From an uncultured Prevotellaceae bacterium (GTDB lineage Bacteria > Bacteroidota > Bacteroidia > Bacteroidales > Bacteroidaceae), in NCBI GenBank assembly GCA_902774815.1, contig CACYJV010000011.1:62001-126000 (forward strand): DNA of 64,000 nucleotides, given 5' to 3'. Made by a program: the position numbers and the translations under genes. Shown piece by piece: positions 48,243 through 56,959 of the stretch; within the stretch, counting starts at the first letter, position 1; the number at the start of each line of letters is the position of its first letter. Below the pieces are notes generated by a model, which was not told the origin of the DNA, made no database searches, and saw only the letters and a list, made by a program, of their open reading frames with translations.

Positions 48243-48343
48243 AGTAAACTTACCTCCAGCTCTCTCTCAAGGAGGTGAGCAGAATGAGAGAGCGATGGCA
48301 CAGAAGTCGTGTGTCGTCGCTCTCTTTTTGTTGCACATTTTTT

Positions 48344-48436
48344 CGGGCAGAAACGTGAGTCTGGCCCTACCAGCAGGCCTTCCATTTCCTCCTTCGTAAT
48401 ACTATTTATCGGGCAGACACGGGAGTCTGCCCCTAC
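48344..48436 (-). repeat. Pair of REP-like palindromes, same orientation
   Basis: On the minus strand GTAGGGGCAGAC begins a palindrome at plus 48410-48436 that equals the 11533 copy. A diverged copy (GTAGGGCCAGAC) lies at plus 48344-48370. They occupy most of the spacer between galE and the Omp28-like gene. Confidence 0.65.
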
Positions 48437-48506
48437 ACGAAAGGGTGTCTCGTCGTCGCGTGAAGAAGCTATCTGTACCCCTCGAACACAAAAAACGGCC
48501 GATTTG

Positions 48507-48538
48507 CTTGCAAAGGTAGGAAAAAAGTAGTACTTTTG
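48507..48538 (+). promoter_or_regulatory. Promoter for the Omp28-like gene
   Basis: CTTG (48507-48510), 20 bp, TACTTTTG (48531-48538), 27 nt before the ATG. Confidence 0.6.
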
Positions 48539-48565
48539 TAATCGAATATAAATTATGTATAGCTT

Positions 48566-50407
48566 ATGAAAAAATCCTTACTCTTAGTTTTGCTGATGCT
48601 GCCTATGCTCAATATGCTGGCCCAAGACGAGCTCTACTACGGCACCTATACTGGCACAGGCACGCAAGTGAACAACGGAACGCAGAAGGCTGAAGCCTAC
48701 GATGTGGCTATGCACGTGACCGATCCTGCACTTGTGGGGTTGTCAGTCGTCGGTATGCGCATTCCTGTTGTCACCGATGCCGATGCTTCTGGCTACAAGG
48801 CTTGGCTGAGCACGAAGCTTGAGCTTGATGAAGACAAGAACGTCGTGGCCGACATCGCATCTGTAGAGTTCTCGCCAAAAGCCAAGTGGGTGGAAGTGAC
48901 CTTTGATGAACCTTACGTCATACCAGCCGAAGGGCTCTATGCGGGCTACTCGCTGACGGTCAACGCCGTGACCAGCAGCACAACCGACCCGTCGAAGAAA
49001 CCTTTGGTCTGCATAGCTGCCGACGATGCCTCGAACTTCTTCATCCACACGTTGCGCACCTATCGCAAGTGGCAGAGTTATGGCGAGTCCGCGCTGGCTG
49101 CCGTTGGTGTTCCAGCTATGGTGTTGCGCTTGGTGGGCGAGGGCGTTCATGCCTATGCGGCCAACTTCAAGGCTCCCGATGAGCTCAGCACCAACGTATT
49201 CGTCGACCAGCAGGCAACCATCACCTTCCCGCTAGTCAATCACGGTACCGCCAACATCACCAACATCGACTATGAGTTGACCGTTGGCGAAGAAACCCTT
49301 ACGGCACAAGCCCGGGTGACGCTGCGTGGTCCCTACTACGGACGCACGGCCGACGTGAAGGTGCCCATGCCTGTTTTGGACAAGAAGGGGGCCTATGACT
49401 CCAGCATCCGCGTACTGAAGGTCAACGGTCAGGACAATCTGGACCCAAACCCATCGACCCGCTTCACGATGGTCTATGTGGCCGAACCGCCGAAGCACAA
49501 GCCCCTCATGGAAGAATATACCGGTACGTGGTGCCAATGGTGTCCCAGCGGCATGGTGGCTATGGAGAACCTGAACGAACTCTATGGCGACGACTTTGTG
49601 GGCTTGGCCTATCACGAGGGCGACAGCATGGAGGTGACGAGCAATTTCCCCAACGAGGTGAGTGGTTTCCCCAATGCCTATCTTGACCGTATTGAGAACG
49701 TCAGTCCCTTCTTTGGTACGTCCGGACAGAGCTTCGGCATCAAGGACGACTGGAAACGGCGTGCTGCCATCATGGCACCGGCCACGCTTGAACTGCGTGC
49801 CGCATGGGCCGACGAGGCACAGACGAAGCTGCAGCTGACCAGCACCACGACCTTCATGCGCGCCTATAGCGACAGTCCCTACCAGCTGGCCTACATCCTG
49901 ACTGCCGACGGGCTGAAGGGGTCGGGCAAGTATTGGTCGCAGGTCAATGGCTATGCCAACAACTCGTCGTACGCAAGCGACTCCTACCTGAGCAAGTTGG
50001 TCAACGCGGGAGGTGTCATTACCGACATTGAGTTCAACGACGTGGTCATTCAGCTGGCCAACAACAGCCCGCTGGCCATAGCCGGATGCCTGCCTTCGGC
50101 TGTTCAGGGCGAAGTGCCCTACGAGCATACCTACACCTTCGACATCGCCGGCAACAAGCTCGTGCAGGACAAGACGAAGCTGCGCCCTGTAGTAGTGCTT
50201 ATCAACACCCGAACCGGCGAAGCCGTGAATGCTGAGAAAATACGCATCAGCGACATCACGGGAATCGAGGCCGTCGAGGCCGGCCGCACCCAGCAGTCTG
50301 TACCTATGCGCTTCGACCTGCAGGGACGTCGTGTTGGCGCCAACTACAAGGGTGTCGTCGTCAGCAGAAGTGCCGATGGCCGTGTGACGAAGCAGCTCGT
50401 CCGCTGA
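48566..50407 (+). CDS. Omp28-related secreted protein with a thioredoxin-like CxxC
   Basis: 613 residues. Signal peptide ends at LNMLAQ-DE. A beta-rich N-terminal half is followed near residue 315 by PLMEEYTGTWCQWCPSGMVAMENL, a thioredoxin-fold active-site pattern (CxxC) as in Omp28-related proteins of Porphyromonas and Prevotella. The last 35 residues contain RFDLQGRRVGANYKGVVVSRS and end in VTKQLVR, a module repeated in the next gene. Location is probably outer membrane or surface; the CxxC could support thiol chemistry, but that is not shown. Confidence 0.82.
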   Translation: MKKSLLLVLLMLPMLNMLAQDELYYGTYTGTGTQVNNGTQKAEAYDVAMHVTDPALVGLSVVGMRIPVVTDADASGYKAWLSTKLELDEDKNVVADIASVEFSPKAKWVEVTFDEPYVIPAEGLYAGYSLTVNAVTSSTTDPSKKPLVCIAADDASNFFIHTLRTYRKWQSYGESALAAVGVPAMVLRLVGEGVHAYAANFKAPDELSTNVFVDQQATITFPLVNHGTANITNIDYELTVGEETLTAQARVTLRGPYYGRTADVKVPMPVLDKKGAYDSSIRVLKVNGQDNLDPNPSTRFTMVYVAEPPKHKPLMEEYTGTWCQWCPSGMVAMENLNELYGDDFVGLAYHEGDSMEVTSNFPNEVSGFPNAYLDRIENVSPFFGTSGQSFGIKDDWKRRAAIMAPATLELRAAWADEAQTKLQLTSTTTFMRAYSDSPYQLAYILTADGLKGSGKYWSQVNGYANNSSYASDSYLSKLVNAGGVITDIEFNDVVIQLANNSPLAIAGCLPSAVQGEVPYEHTYTFDIAGNKLVQDKTKLRPVVVLINTRTGEAVNAEKIRISDITGIEAVEAGRTQQSVPMRFDLQGRRVGANYKGVVVSRSADGRVTKQLVR

Positions 50408-50478
50408 CATCACATCCACGCATATCAGCGTTGCACTCTCAGTCTTTTCATTATTATCATCCATAAGAATCTACACAC

Positions 50479-52092
50479 ATGACCAATATGAAGAAAATCC
50501 TGTTCGCGCTGTTTGCACTCGTTTGTGCAACAGCTTCGATGGCACAGAACGATGCCACAGAACCCATAGCCCCCAAGCATTTCGCCCCATTGGCCAAGGT
50601 TCAGGCCGACCAGCACGGCATCATCCGCGATCAACCCGAAGGAGAGTTGCGCACCTATACGCGTGAAGGTCAGGCCACCTATGTCAGTCTGTACTTCCGC
50701 GACGACACACAGACGGGTATCGTGACCGATGCCGTTTTCACCGAAGACGGCCAGAAAGTCTACATCAAGAACATCGTCTCGCATGCAGCCACAGGCACGT
50801 GGGTGGAAGGATCCATCAGTGGCAACACCATCACCATTCCCCTTGGCCAGATGGTCTATTGGTGGGATAAGGACGAGAACGGAAAGACCTACGGCATGAA
50901 GCTGGCCCGTGTCAAGGTGAAGGGCTCCATCAACGAGTATGAGGTTGACTCGAAAGGCACCGTCACCTTCACGATGGAGGGCGACAAGCTCATCCTCAAC
51001 GGTACCAGCGGTAATCCCGACGAAACGGTCTACGACGGCCTCGGCCTGGTCTATACCGATGAGTTCGAGGGCGAGTGGAGCTACTACATCGACTACGAGA
51101 CCGTCATGACGCGCGTCTGGGACATGCCCGTAACGCCTCCTGACGACCTGATGGTGGAACTCTATTCGCTGGAGAACGAGAAGTCAGGCCATCTGGTGCG
51201 CGTGGGCTTCAGCGGCGACGATGTCTATGTGCAGGGCGTTTCCGAGAACAATCTGCCTGCTGCCTGGATGAAGGGCACCATCAGCGGTTCGAAGCTCGTG
51301 TTCCCTGCCCAGTGTGCCGGTCAGGGCGGTAGCTTCCTGCTCTACTTCTGCGGCGCTCCTGGCGAATATGTGGAGGGCGACGACGGCTACTACAGCTGGA
51401 TCTACGACTGGTCTGACGGCAGCATGACCTTCGACTACGATGCCGAGACGCGTTCGTTCAGGACCGACCAGACCATCTTCCTGAGCAATTCGAAGACCAG
51501 TTTCGAGCGTGGCGAAGTGTTCCACGCCCCCTTGTTCCGCCCGTTTGTCGAGCAGCCTGCCACACCGGCCGATCCGTCGGTAGTGGCCTTTATCACCGAC
51601 TACTTCGAGATGGCCGGTCTTAATATCGCCATGTTCGACGTCCCCCTGCACGACACCGAGGGCCGCTTCATGGATCCCGCGAAGCTCTCGTATCGGCTCT
51701 ATTGCGACGACGATGAGCCGTTCATTCTCTATACCGACGAGTACAAGTACATCACCCAGGATATGGAAGAGGTGCCTTACCTCTTCTCCGACCGCAACCG
51801 TTATATCTACGAGAAGGCCTATGCTCTCTACGTCTTCCAGACAGGCTTTGACCGCTTCGGCATCCAGAGCATCTATCGTGGCGGCGGCGAGGAGCATCGC
51901 TCGAACATCTCCTACTGGTACTTCAACGACGAAACGGGCATTCGCAATGTGCAGGACGATTCGCTCGAGCAGTTTGACCCATCGCAGGTTGAAATCTTCG
52001 ATTTGCAAGGTCGCCGCATAGGCGCCAATCAGAAGGGCTTGGTCATCAGTCGCCTGCCCAATGGACGCGTCGTGAAGACCATCAGACGGTAA
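50479..52092 (+). CDS. Secreted protein sharing the C-terminal tail of its neighbour
   Basis: 537 residues, from ATG 50479 (or 50488, giving MKKILFALFALVCATASMAQ, a clear signal peptide). The body is beta-rich with repeats of a FxGxxVYxxG kind and no catalytic motif I can name. The last 40 residues, with VEIFDLQGRRIGANQKGLVISR and an end in VVKTIRR, closely match the end of the upstream Omp28-like protein, implying the same export or anchoring route. The start is 71 bp after the upstream stop codon; the two likely form an operon with metY 25 bp on. Confidence 0.75.
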   Translation: MTNMKKILFALFALVCATASMAQNDATEPIAPKHFAPLAKVQADQHGIIRDQPEGELRTYTREGQATYVSLYFRDDTQTGIVTDAVFTEDGQKVYIKNIVSHAATGTWVEGSISGNTITIPLGQMVYWWDKDENGKTYGMKLARVKVKGSINEYEVDSKGTVTFTMEGDKLILNGTSGNPDETVYDGLGLVYTDEFEGEWSYYIDYETVMTRVWDMPVTPPDDLMVELYSLENEKSGHLVRVGFSGDDVYVQGVSENNLPAAWMKGTISGSKLVFPAQCAGQGGSFLLYFCGAPGEYVEGDDGYYSWIYDWSDGSMTFDYDAETRSFRTDQTIFLSNSKTSFERGEVFHAPLFRPFVEQPATPADPSVVAFITDYFEMAGLNIAMFDVPLHDTEGRFMDPAKLSYRLYCDDDEPFILYTDEYKYITQDMEEVPYLFSDRNRYIYEKAYALYVFQTGFDRFGIQSIYRGGGEEHRSNISYWYFNDETGIRNVQDDSLEQFDPSQVEIFDLQGRRIGANQKGLVISRLPNGRVVKTIRR

Positions 52093-52117
52093 TAGTTTTT
52101 TAATAAAAAGATAGTTT

Positions 52118-53407
52118 ATGAAGGATAATTTGCGTCCCGCCACCCTGTGTGTACAGGCAGGCTGGGAACCCGCTAATGGCGAACCGCGCGTGCTCCCTAT
52201 CTACCAGAGCACCACGTTCAAGTATGATAACACAGAGGAAATGGCCGACCTCTTCGACTTGAAGAAGGAAGGCTACTTCTACACGCGTCTTCAGAACCCC
52301 ACCAACGATGCTGTGGCCAGAAAGATTGCCGCACTGGAAGGTGGAGTGGGGGCCATGCTCACCAGTAGTGGGCAGGCTGCTAACTTCTTTGCCGTGTTCA
52401 ACATCTGTGAGGCTGGCGACCACATTGTGACCTCGAACGAGATCTATGGTGGCACCTATAACCTCTTCGGGGTGACGCTCCGCAAGCTCGGAATCGACTG
52501 TACCTTCGTCAGCCAGGAGGCAAGCGACGAGGAGATCAGTGCTGCCTTCCGTCCCAACACGAAGGCTTTGTTTGGCGAAACAATCTCCAATCCGGGCTGC
52601 CGCGTGCTCGACATCGAGAAGTTTGCGCGTATTGCCCATCGTCATGGGGTGCCCCTCATCGTCGACAACACCTTCCCGACGCCCATCAACTGCCGGCCTT
52701 TCAAGTGGGGAGCCGATATCGTCACCCATTCCACGACGAAGTATATGGATGGTCATGCCACACAGGTGGGCGGCTGCATCGTCGACAGCGGACGCTTCGA
52801 CTGGGATGCTTATGCCGACAAGTACCCCGGACTGACGCAACCCGATGATTCCTACCATGGGCTAACCTACACGAAGGCGTTCGGCAAGATGGCCTATATG
52901 ACTAAGCTCACGGCTCAGCTCATGCGCGACCTGGGCAGCATACCGTCGCCCCATAATGCCTTCCTGCTCAACCTGGGACTGGAAACACTTCATCTGCGCG
53001 TGCAGCGCCATTGTGAGAATGCTCAGCGGGTGGCTGAATTCCTCAGCCAGGACGAGCGCGTTGCCTGGGTACACTACAGCGGACTGCCCGACGACGATTG
53101 CCACGATTTGGCATCGAAGTACCTGCCCAACGGTTCGTGCGGCGTCATAGCCTTCGGCTTGAAGGGCGACCGGCAGACAGCCATTGACTTCATGGACTCG
53201 CTCCGCATGATAGCCATCGTCACCCATGTGGCCGATGCGCGCACCTGCGTGCTGCATCCCGCCAGCCATACCCATCGGCAACTTTCAGACGAACAGCTTC
53301 GCGAGGCAGGCGTGGCTCCCGACCTGATTCGTCTCTCAGTGGGCATTGAGGACGTTGCTGACATTCTCGACGACATCCGTCAGGCACTCGACAGCATCAA
53401 GAAGTAG
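52118..53407 (+). CDS. metY: O-acetylhomoserine aminocarboxypropyltransferase/cysteine synthase
   Basis: 429 residues of the Cys/Met metabolism PLP family. PLP Lys208 is in THSTTKYMDGHAT; VDNTFPTP (182-189) contains the Asp that binds the pyridine nitrogen, YTRLQNPTNDAV and LTSSGQAAN are further cofactor contacts, and HPASHTHRQLS is near the C terminus. It makes homocysteine from O-acetylhomoserine and sulfide, or acts as a cysteine synthase. It is the last gene of a possible three-gene unit with two secreted proteins. A gamma-lyase role is less likely. Confidence 0.9.
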   Translation: MKDNLRPATLCVQAGWEPANGEPRVLPIYQSTTFKYDNTEEMADLFDLKKEGYFYTRLQNPTNDAVARKIAALEGGVGAMLTSSGQAANFFAVFNICEAGDHIVTSNEIYGGTYNLFGVTLRKLGIDCTFVSQEASDEEISAAFRPNTKALFGETISNPGCRVLDIEKFARIAHRHGVPLIVDNTFPTPINCRPFKWGADIVTHSTTKYMDGHATQVGGCIVDSGRFDWDAYADKYPGLTQPDDSYHGLTYTKAFGKMAYMTKLTAQLMRDLGSIPSPHNAFLLNLGLETLHLRVQRHCENAQRVAEFLSQDERVAWVHYSGLPDDDCHDLASKYLPNGSCGVIAFGLKGDRQTAIDFMDSLRMIAIVTHVADARTCVLHPASHTHRQLSDEQLREAGVAPDLIRLSVGIEDVADILDDIRQALDSIKK

Positions 53408-53711
53408 CACGTATAGGGGCTGTTGGGCTGTCTCTTTTTCGAATACCACCGTCGCATCTCGCGATGGTGGTTTTTCTTTTGCTGTCGACGTGCTTTTGTT
53501 CGGGGGCTGCTTGGTGGTGTTTCCTTTGCTGGCTATTTCTGCGTTCGCGGCTGCTTTGGTGGTCTTTTCCTTTGCTGTCGATTTGTTTCTGCGTTCGGGG
53601 GCTGCTTGGTGGTCTTTTCCTTTGCTGTCGACCTGTTTCTGCGTTCAGGGGCAGTTCGATGGTGGCCCGGCACTTAGCCACATCTTCCTCTTCCTCCTTA
53701 CTGAATTTCAC
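53397..53711 (-). CDS. Small charged open frame over a tandem repeat, uncertain
   Basis: A 104-codon frame starting GTG at plus 53709-53711. The first 30 residues (KFSKEEEEDVAKCRATIELP) are ordinary; the rest is Gln/Arg/Lys-rich and lies over four repeats with steps of about 47, 46 and 50 bp, which shift frame from unit to unit, so the protein is not itself repetitive. A -7 box TAACTTTG ends 4 nt before the GTG, and a perfect 20-bp palindrome lies at the -33 position. The 3' end overlaps the metY stop region. It may be a real leaderless small gene or a decayed one. Confidence 0.3.
   Translation of the reverse strand: MKFSKEEEEDVAKCRATIELPLNAETGRQQRKRPPSSPRTQKQIDSKGKDHQSSRERRNSQQRKHHQAAPEQKHVDSKRKTTIARCDGGIRKRDSPTAPIRATS
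53466..53665. repeat. Four tandem units of about 47-50 bp
   Basis: TTTGCTG recurs at about 53478, 53525, 53571 and 53621, each followed by TGTTTCTGCGTTCGGGGGC and GCTTGGTGGTCTTTTCC in more or less altered form. The units differ by indels. Confidence 0.8.
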
Positions 53712-53715
53712 GCAG

Positions 53716-53761
53716 CAAAGTTACAAATATAATTCAATATTTACCTACTACGTAGTAGGTA
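53716..53761 (-). promoter_or_regulatory. -7 box with a 20-bp palindrome upstream
   Basis: Minus strand TAACTTTG at plus 53716-53723. TACCTACTACGTAGTAGGTA at 53742-53761 equals its own reverse complement, covers the place of the -33 box, and a half-site CGTAGTAGGTAC follows from 53764. This resembles an operator. Confidence 0.5.
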
Positions 53762-53825
53762 CGCGTAGTAGGTACGGATGAGTATAATGTTTTGATTTTC
53801 AGTGAATTAGGTTTTCGGTAAATTA

Positions 53826-54006
53826 GGGAATGATATAGCAGTGGCACAGAATCGGCCTGCAAGGCCAGCACCACACAGCCCAGGGCAGCGCCCTGGGAGA
53901 TGGGTGACACAAAGGGAAATTGCGCCCTACAGGGGCAGAATCATAAACGCGTCCTAAAAAGTGTTGCCCCTGCGGGCGTCTTTGAGCTATCTGCTATATT
54001 ATTCCC
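53826..54006. mobile_element. MITE-like element, copy B, inverted and shorter
   Basis: Ends GGGAATGATATAGC (53826-53839) and the inverse of GGGAATAATATAGC (53993-54006). Read on the minus strand the interior matches copy A: CTGCCCCT-AGGGCGCAATTTCC, CCCAGGGCGCTGCCCTGGG, then GGCCTTGCAGGCCGATT. It lacks about 80 bp present in copy A. No target duplication is evident. Confidence 0.65.
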
Positions 54007-54035
54007 AAAACAACTGCCTCTTAGGGGGTCATGGG

Positions 54036-54162
54036 GCGAACGAACAGTTGAACAGTTTTTTTGTGCGAGCGTAAATTTAGGGTTAATAATTATATTTAAA
54101 TATATAATTATTAAAGGCCTGTTCGCACACACTCACAGTAAACTGTTCAACTGTTCGTTCGC
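54036..54162. repeat. Three-tier nested inverted repeat with AT-rich core
   Basis: The outer arms 54036-54058 and 54140-54162 are perfect 23-bp inverses built of tandem GAACAGTT units. A middle pair TGTGCGA/TCGCACA is at 54062-54068 and 54123-54129. An inner pair TTAATAATTATAT/ATATAATTATTAA is at 54083-54095 and 54102-54114. No coding frame is present. Confidence 0.85.
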
Positions 54163-54398
54163 TCTTGGCCGTGAGCACATGAGGATGCAATGGGCCGATA
54201 ACTCATTGATTATCAATGAATAAACATTTATTAACAAAACAAGGTTGTTTCTTTAACAGTTTTTTACAAGCCACGATACCCCTAATTTGTTCTGCTGGAG
54301 ATTTTGGTGTATCTTTGCAACGTCGGATGGAAAAGATGCCGGCTGCCCCCTCAGCCACTCACGACCTTCGGTACGGGCGTGAAAAGGGTGTGAGAAAT

Positions 54399-54622
54399 AA
54401 AAAACAATCATTGTATGCAGGGGAAAACAATCATTGTTTTGTAGGGGAGCGGCGTTCTTTGATAAAGTAATGGAGTTGCGCAACTGTACTGGCAGAACGA
54501 AGTAGTTGTGAGTTCAGGGCAATGCTTTGCAGGCACAAAAGCATGGCTTCAGGGGTGGTAAGGCAATGCTCTCCGTGGGGGAGTAAGGCATAGTTCTTTT
54601 GGCAAGGGCTATGCATTGTGGA
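54399..54622 (+). repeat. 22-bp-period degenerate array 5
   Basis: About ten units at a 22-24 bp step, from AAAACAATCATTG (54401 and 54424) to GGCAATGCTTTGCAGG, AAAAGCATGGCTTCAGG, AAGGCAATGCTCTCC and AAGGGCTATGCATTG. The later units share the CA-n-n-GCT core with the other arrays; the middle ones are more decayed. Confidence 0.6.
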
Positions 54623-54660
54623 AACTGAAATAGGAATGCGTTCGACATCTCTGAAAACCC

Positions 54661-56814
54661 TTACTGACGGGCCCGCATGACGAGTTGAATTTCGTGATAG
54701 CTGGTGCCGGGAGGACAGAGGGCACGAATGGCATTCATGTCGACTGTATGAGCAAAGCGGTCGATGATGCGGCTGATTCTCTCGAAGCGTTCCTGGCCGA
54801 TGATTTCCTGCGGCTGCAGTTCGCCTGACTCGACAAAGGTCGACAGATGGCCGAGGACGGTTCCAAGCGTGAGCTTGCGCTCCGTAGCGATTTCCCTTGG
54901 ACTGAGTCCCTGCAGGAACATCCGGTAGCTGACGACGTTGGTCTTTTCCTTCTTTGGCTTGGGCTCGCGTTCTTTCCTGGACCTTCTCTTGGTCGCAGGG
55001 TCGTTCTGGTCCATCGCCTCGACTTGCGAGCGCTGCTTGCACTTCAGATAGGTGGCGGTGGTGAAGTAGGCCTGAGCCATCAGGTGAAGCAATATCCTGC
55101 GCGAACAGTAGGCATCGTTGGTTTCTGACAAAGCTTCGCCCAGCCGGCGCATGGCCTCCTTGTTGTTCGTCTTCACGGCCTTGGCCAGATTGAGCGGAGT
55201 GTGGAGTGCCGACCGCAGTTCTTTGTCGAAATACTCGCAGCTGCGCCTGACTCGCTGAAGGAAAGCCTCCTCGCGTAGTTGCTCGATGCTCATGCCGGCA
55301 ATGGCTGTTCGCCACTTCAGCGCAACGTCGGCGACCTGCTTCTTCAGCGTGACCTGTGTTTGTTTGTGGAGCTCAGTTGTCTGCGTGAAGGCGTTGTAGA
55401 AGAATTCCACCAACAGTCGCCCGAGGTGTTGTTCACGGAAAATGATGTCGTCGAAGTTGAAAAGCTGTAGCAGCAGATGGCGGTAGAACTCGTCTTTCAG
55501 CATGGGCAGCTGGTGGATGCTCTGCTGTGCCGCTTGTTCCTGGTGGCTGATGTAGTTGTCAACGCGATGGTCGTTGATGATGGCGCGCGACTCGATGGGA
55601 GCAGCCAGTTGCAGTCCTTCAAGGGTCCGGCATCGGCTCAGGGCCACGTAGACCTGACCAGGGGCAAACGACATATTGGCGTCGATGATGGCGTGGTCGA
55701 AGGTCAGTCCCTGACTCTTGTGGATGGTGATGGCCCACGCCAGTCGCAAGGGCAACTGCGTGAAAGTTCCCAGCACGTCGGTCTTCAGTTCGCGACTCAC
55801 GGGGTCAAGCGTGTACTTGGCATTCTCCCACACCTGTGGATCCACTTCGATGTCGGCGGTATCGCCCTCGCACCTTACCAATACTTGGTCGCCGTTGAAG
55901 GCCGTTACGCGTCCGATGCGTCCGTTGTAGTAACGCTGTCGGCCCGTTGCATCGTTCTTGACGAACATCACCTGAGTGCCCACCTTCAGTACCATCGTCT
56001 CGGCCGTCGGATAGGCGTAGTCGGGGAAGGTGCCCTTCAGCGTCGCCCTGAAGGTGTGTGGGGCCGATTGGAGCTTGTCCAGCTCATGCTCGTTGATCCG
56101 GTCGGCAGCATAGTTGTGGGTGCACAGGCGGATGGGCGCGAGGTCGGCCAGGCTCTTGCCTAATGGTGCCACGCGGCTGTTGAGCATCTGCAGGTCGGCA
56201 GCAGTAGGGTTGCCCTGCCGAATGTGGTCAAGCAGTTCGACGAAGCGTGTGTCTTGCTGTCGGTAGACGGTTTCCAGCTGAATGGTCACGTAGTCGGTTG
56301 TGGCAAGTGCCTTGCTTCCAAAGAAATACGGCGTGTCGTAGTAGGGCCGCAGCAGCTGTTCGTCCTCGGGAGTGACGACGGGCGTCAGCTGTCCCAGGTC
56401 GCCAATCATGAGCAACTGCACGCCACCAAAGGGCTCGTAGCGGTTGCGGAATCGGCGTAGCACGGAGTCGATGGCATCGAGTAGATCGGCACGCACCATC
56501 GAAATCTCGTCGATGATGAGCAGGTCCATAGAGGCGATGATCTTGCGTTTTTCGCGGCTGAAGTCGAAGCGACTCTTCACTTTCGCATCGGGCACGAAGG
56601 GCGACAAGGGGAGTTGAAAGAAGGAATGGATAGTCATGCCCCCTGCGTTGATGGCAGCCACACCCGTGGGTGCAACGACTACCGACCGCTTGGTGCTCTG
56701 CTCCACAACGCGGTGCAGGAACGTGGTCTTGCCCGTGCCAGCCTTACCCGTCAGGAAGATGCTGCGCCCGGTATGCTCGACGAAGTCCCATGCCAGCTGT
56801 ATTTCGTTATTCAT
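54661..56814 (-). CDS. Pif1-like DNA helicase with C-terminal helix-turn-helix domain
   Basis: 717 residues from the ATG at 56812-56814 (MNNEIQLAWDFVEHTG is the usual start; a longer frame to 56877 is unlikely). Superfamily 1B helicase: GKAGTGKTT (23-31), VVVAPTGVAAINAGG, LIIDEISMVRADLL, GGVQLLMIGDLGQLTPV, and WAITIHKSQGLTFD in the second domain. A linker with RRSRKEREPKPKKEK leads to an HTH_40-type domain (LSPREIATERKLTLGTVLGHL) also seen in RecQ-like proteins of this phylum. It probably unwinds DNA 5' to 3' at forks or G-quadruplexes. Confidence 0.9.
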   Translation of the reverse strand: MNNEIQLAWDFVEHTGRSIFLTGKAGTGKTTFLHRVVEQSTKRSVVVAPTGVAAINAGGMTIHSFFQLPLSPFVPDAKVKSRFDFSREKRKIIASMDLLIIDEISMVRADLLDAIDSVLRRFRNRYEPFGGVQLLMIGDLGQLTPVVTPEDEQLLRPYYDTPYFFGSKALATTDYVTIQLETVYRQQDTRFVELLDHIRQGNPTAADLQMLNSRVAPLGKSLADLAPIRLCTHNYAADRINEHELDKLQSAPHTFRATLKGTFPDYAYPTAETMVLKVGTQVMFVKNDATGRQRYYNGRIGRVTAFNGDQVLVRCEGDTADIEVDPQVWENAKYTLDPVSRELKTDVLGTFTQLPLRLAWAITIHKSQGLTFDHAIIDANMSFAPGQVYVALSRCRTLEGLQLAAPIESRAIINDHRVDNYISHQEQAAQQSIHQLPMLKDEFYRHLLLQLFNFDDIIFREQHLGRLLVEFFYNAFTQTTELHKQTQVTLKKQVADVALKWRTAIAGMSIEQLREEAFLQRVRRSCEYFDKELRSALHTPLNLAKAVKTNNKEAMRRLGEALSETNDAYCSRRILLHLMAQAYFTTATYLKCKQRSQVEAMDQNDPATKRRSRKEREPKPKKEKTNVVSYRMFLQGLSPREIATERKLTLGTVLGHLSTFVESGELQPQEIIGQERFERISRIIDRFAHTVDMNAIRALCPPGTSYHEIQLVMRARQ

Positions 56815-56959
56815 TGGTAGATTTGGTGTAGAGGGGGTAAAGTTAAGGGGTATCAAAATGAAGGAATACCCTACCACATCTGCCCCTCCTTCATATAGTT
56901 AGGGATTTTAGTGGTGTGTCCTTTCTCCATTTTGACACCCCTATGGATGATAGTCGATA

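Noticed and set aside
54036..54162. Plasmid-like or chromosomal replication origin
   Set aside because: Iteron-like 8-mers and an AT core are present, but there is no rep or dnaA gene and no DnaA box cluster; kept only as an unexplained inverted repeat.
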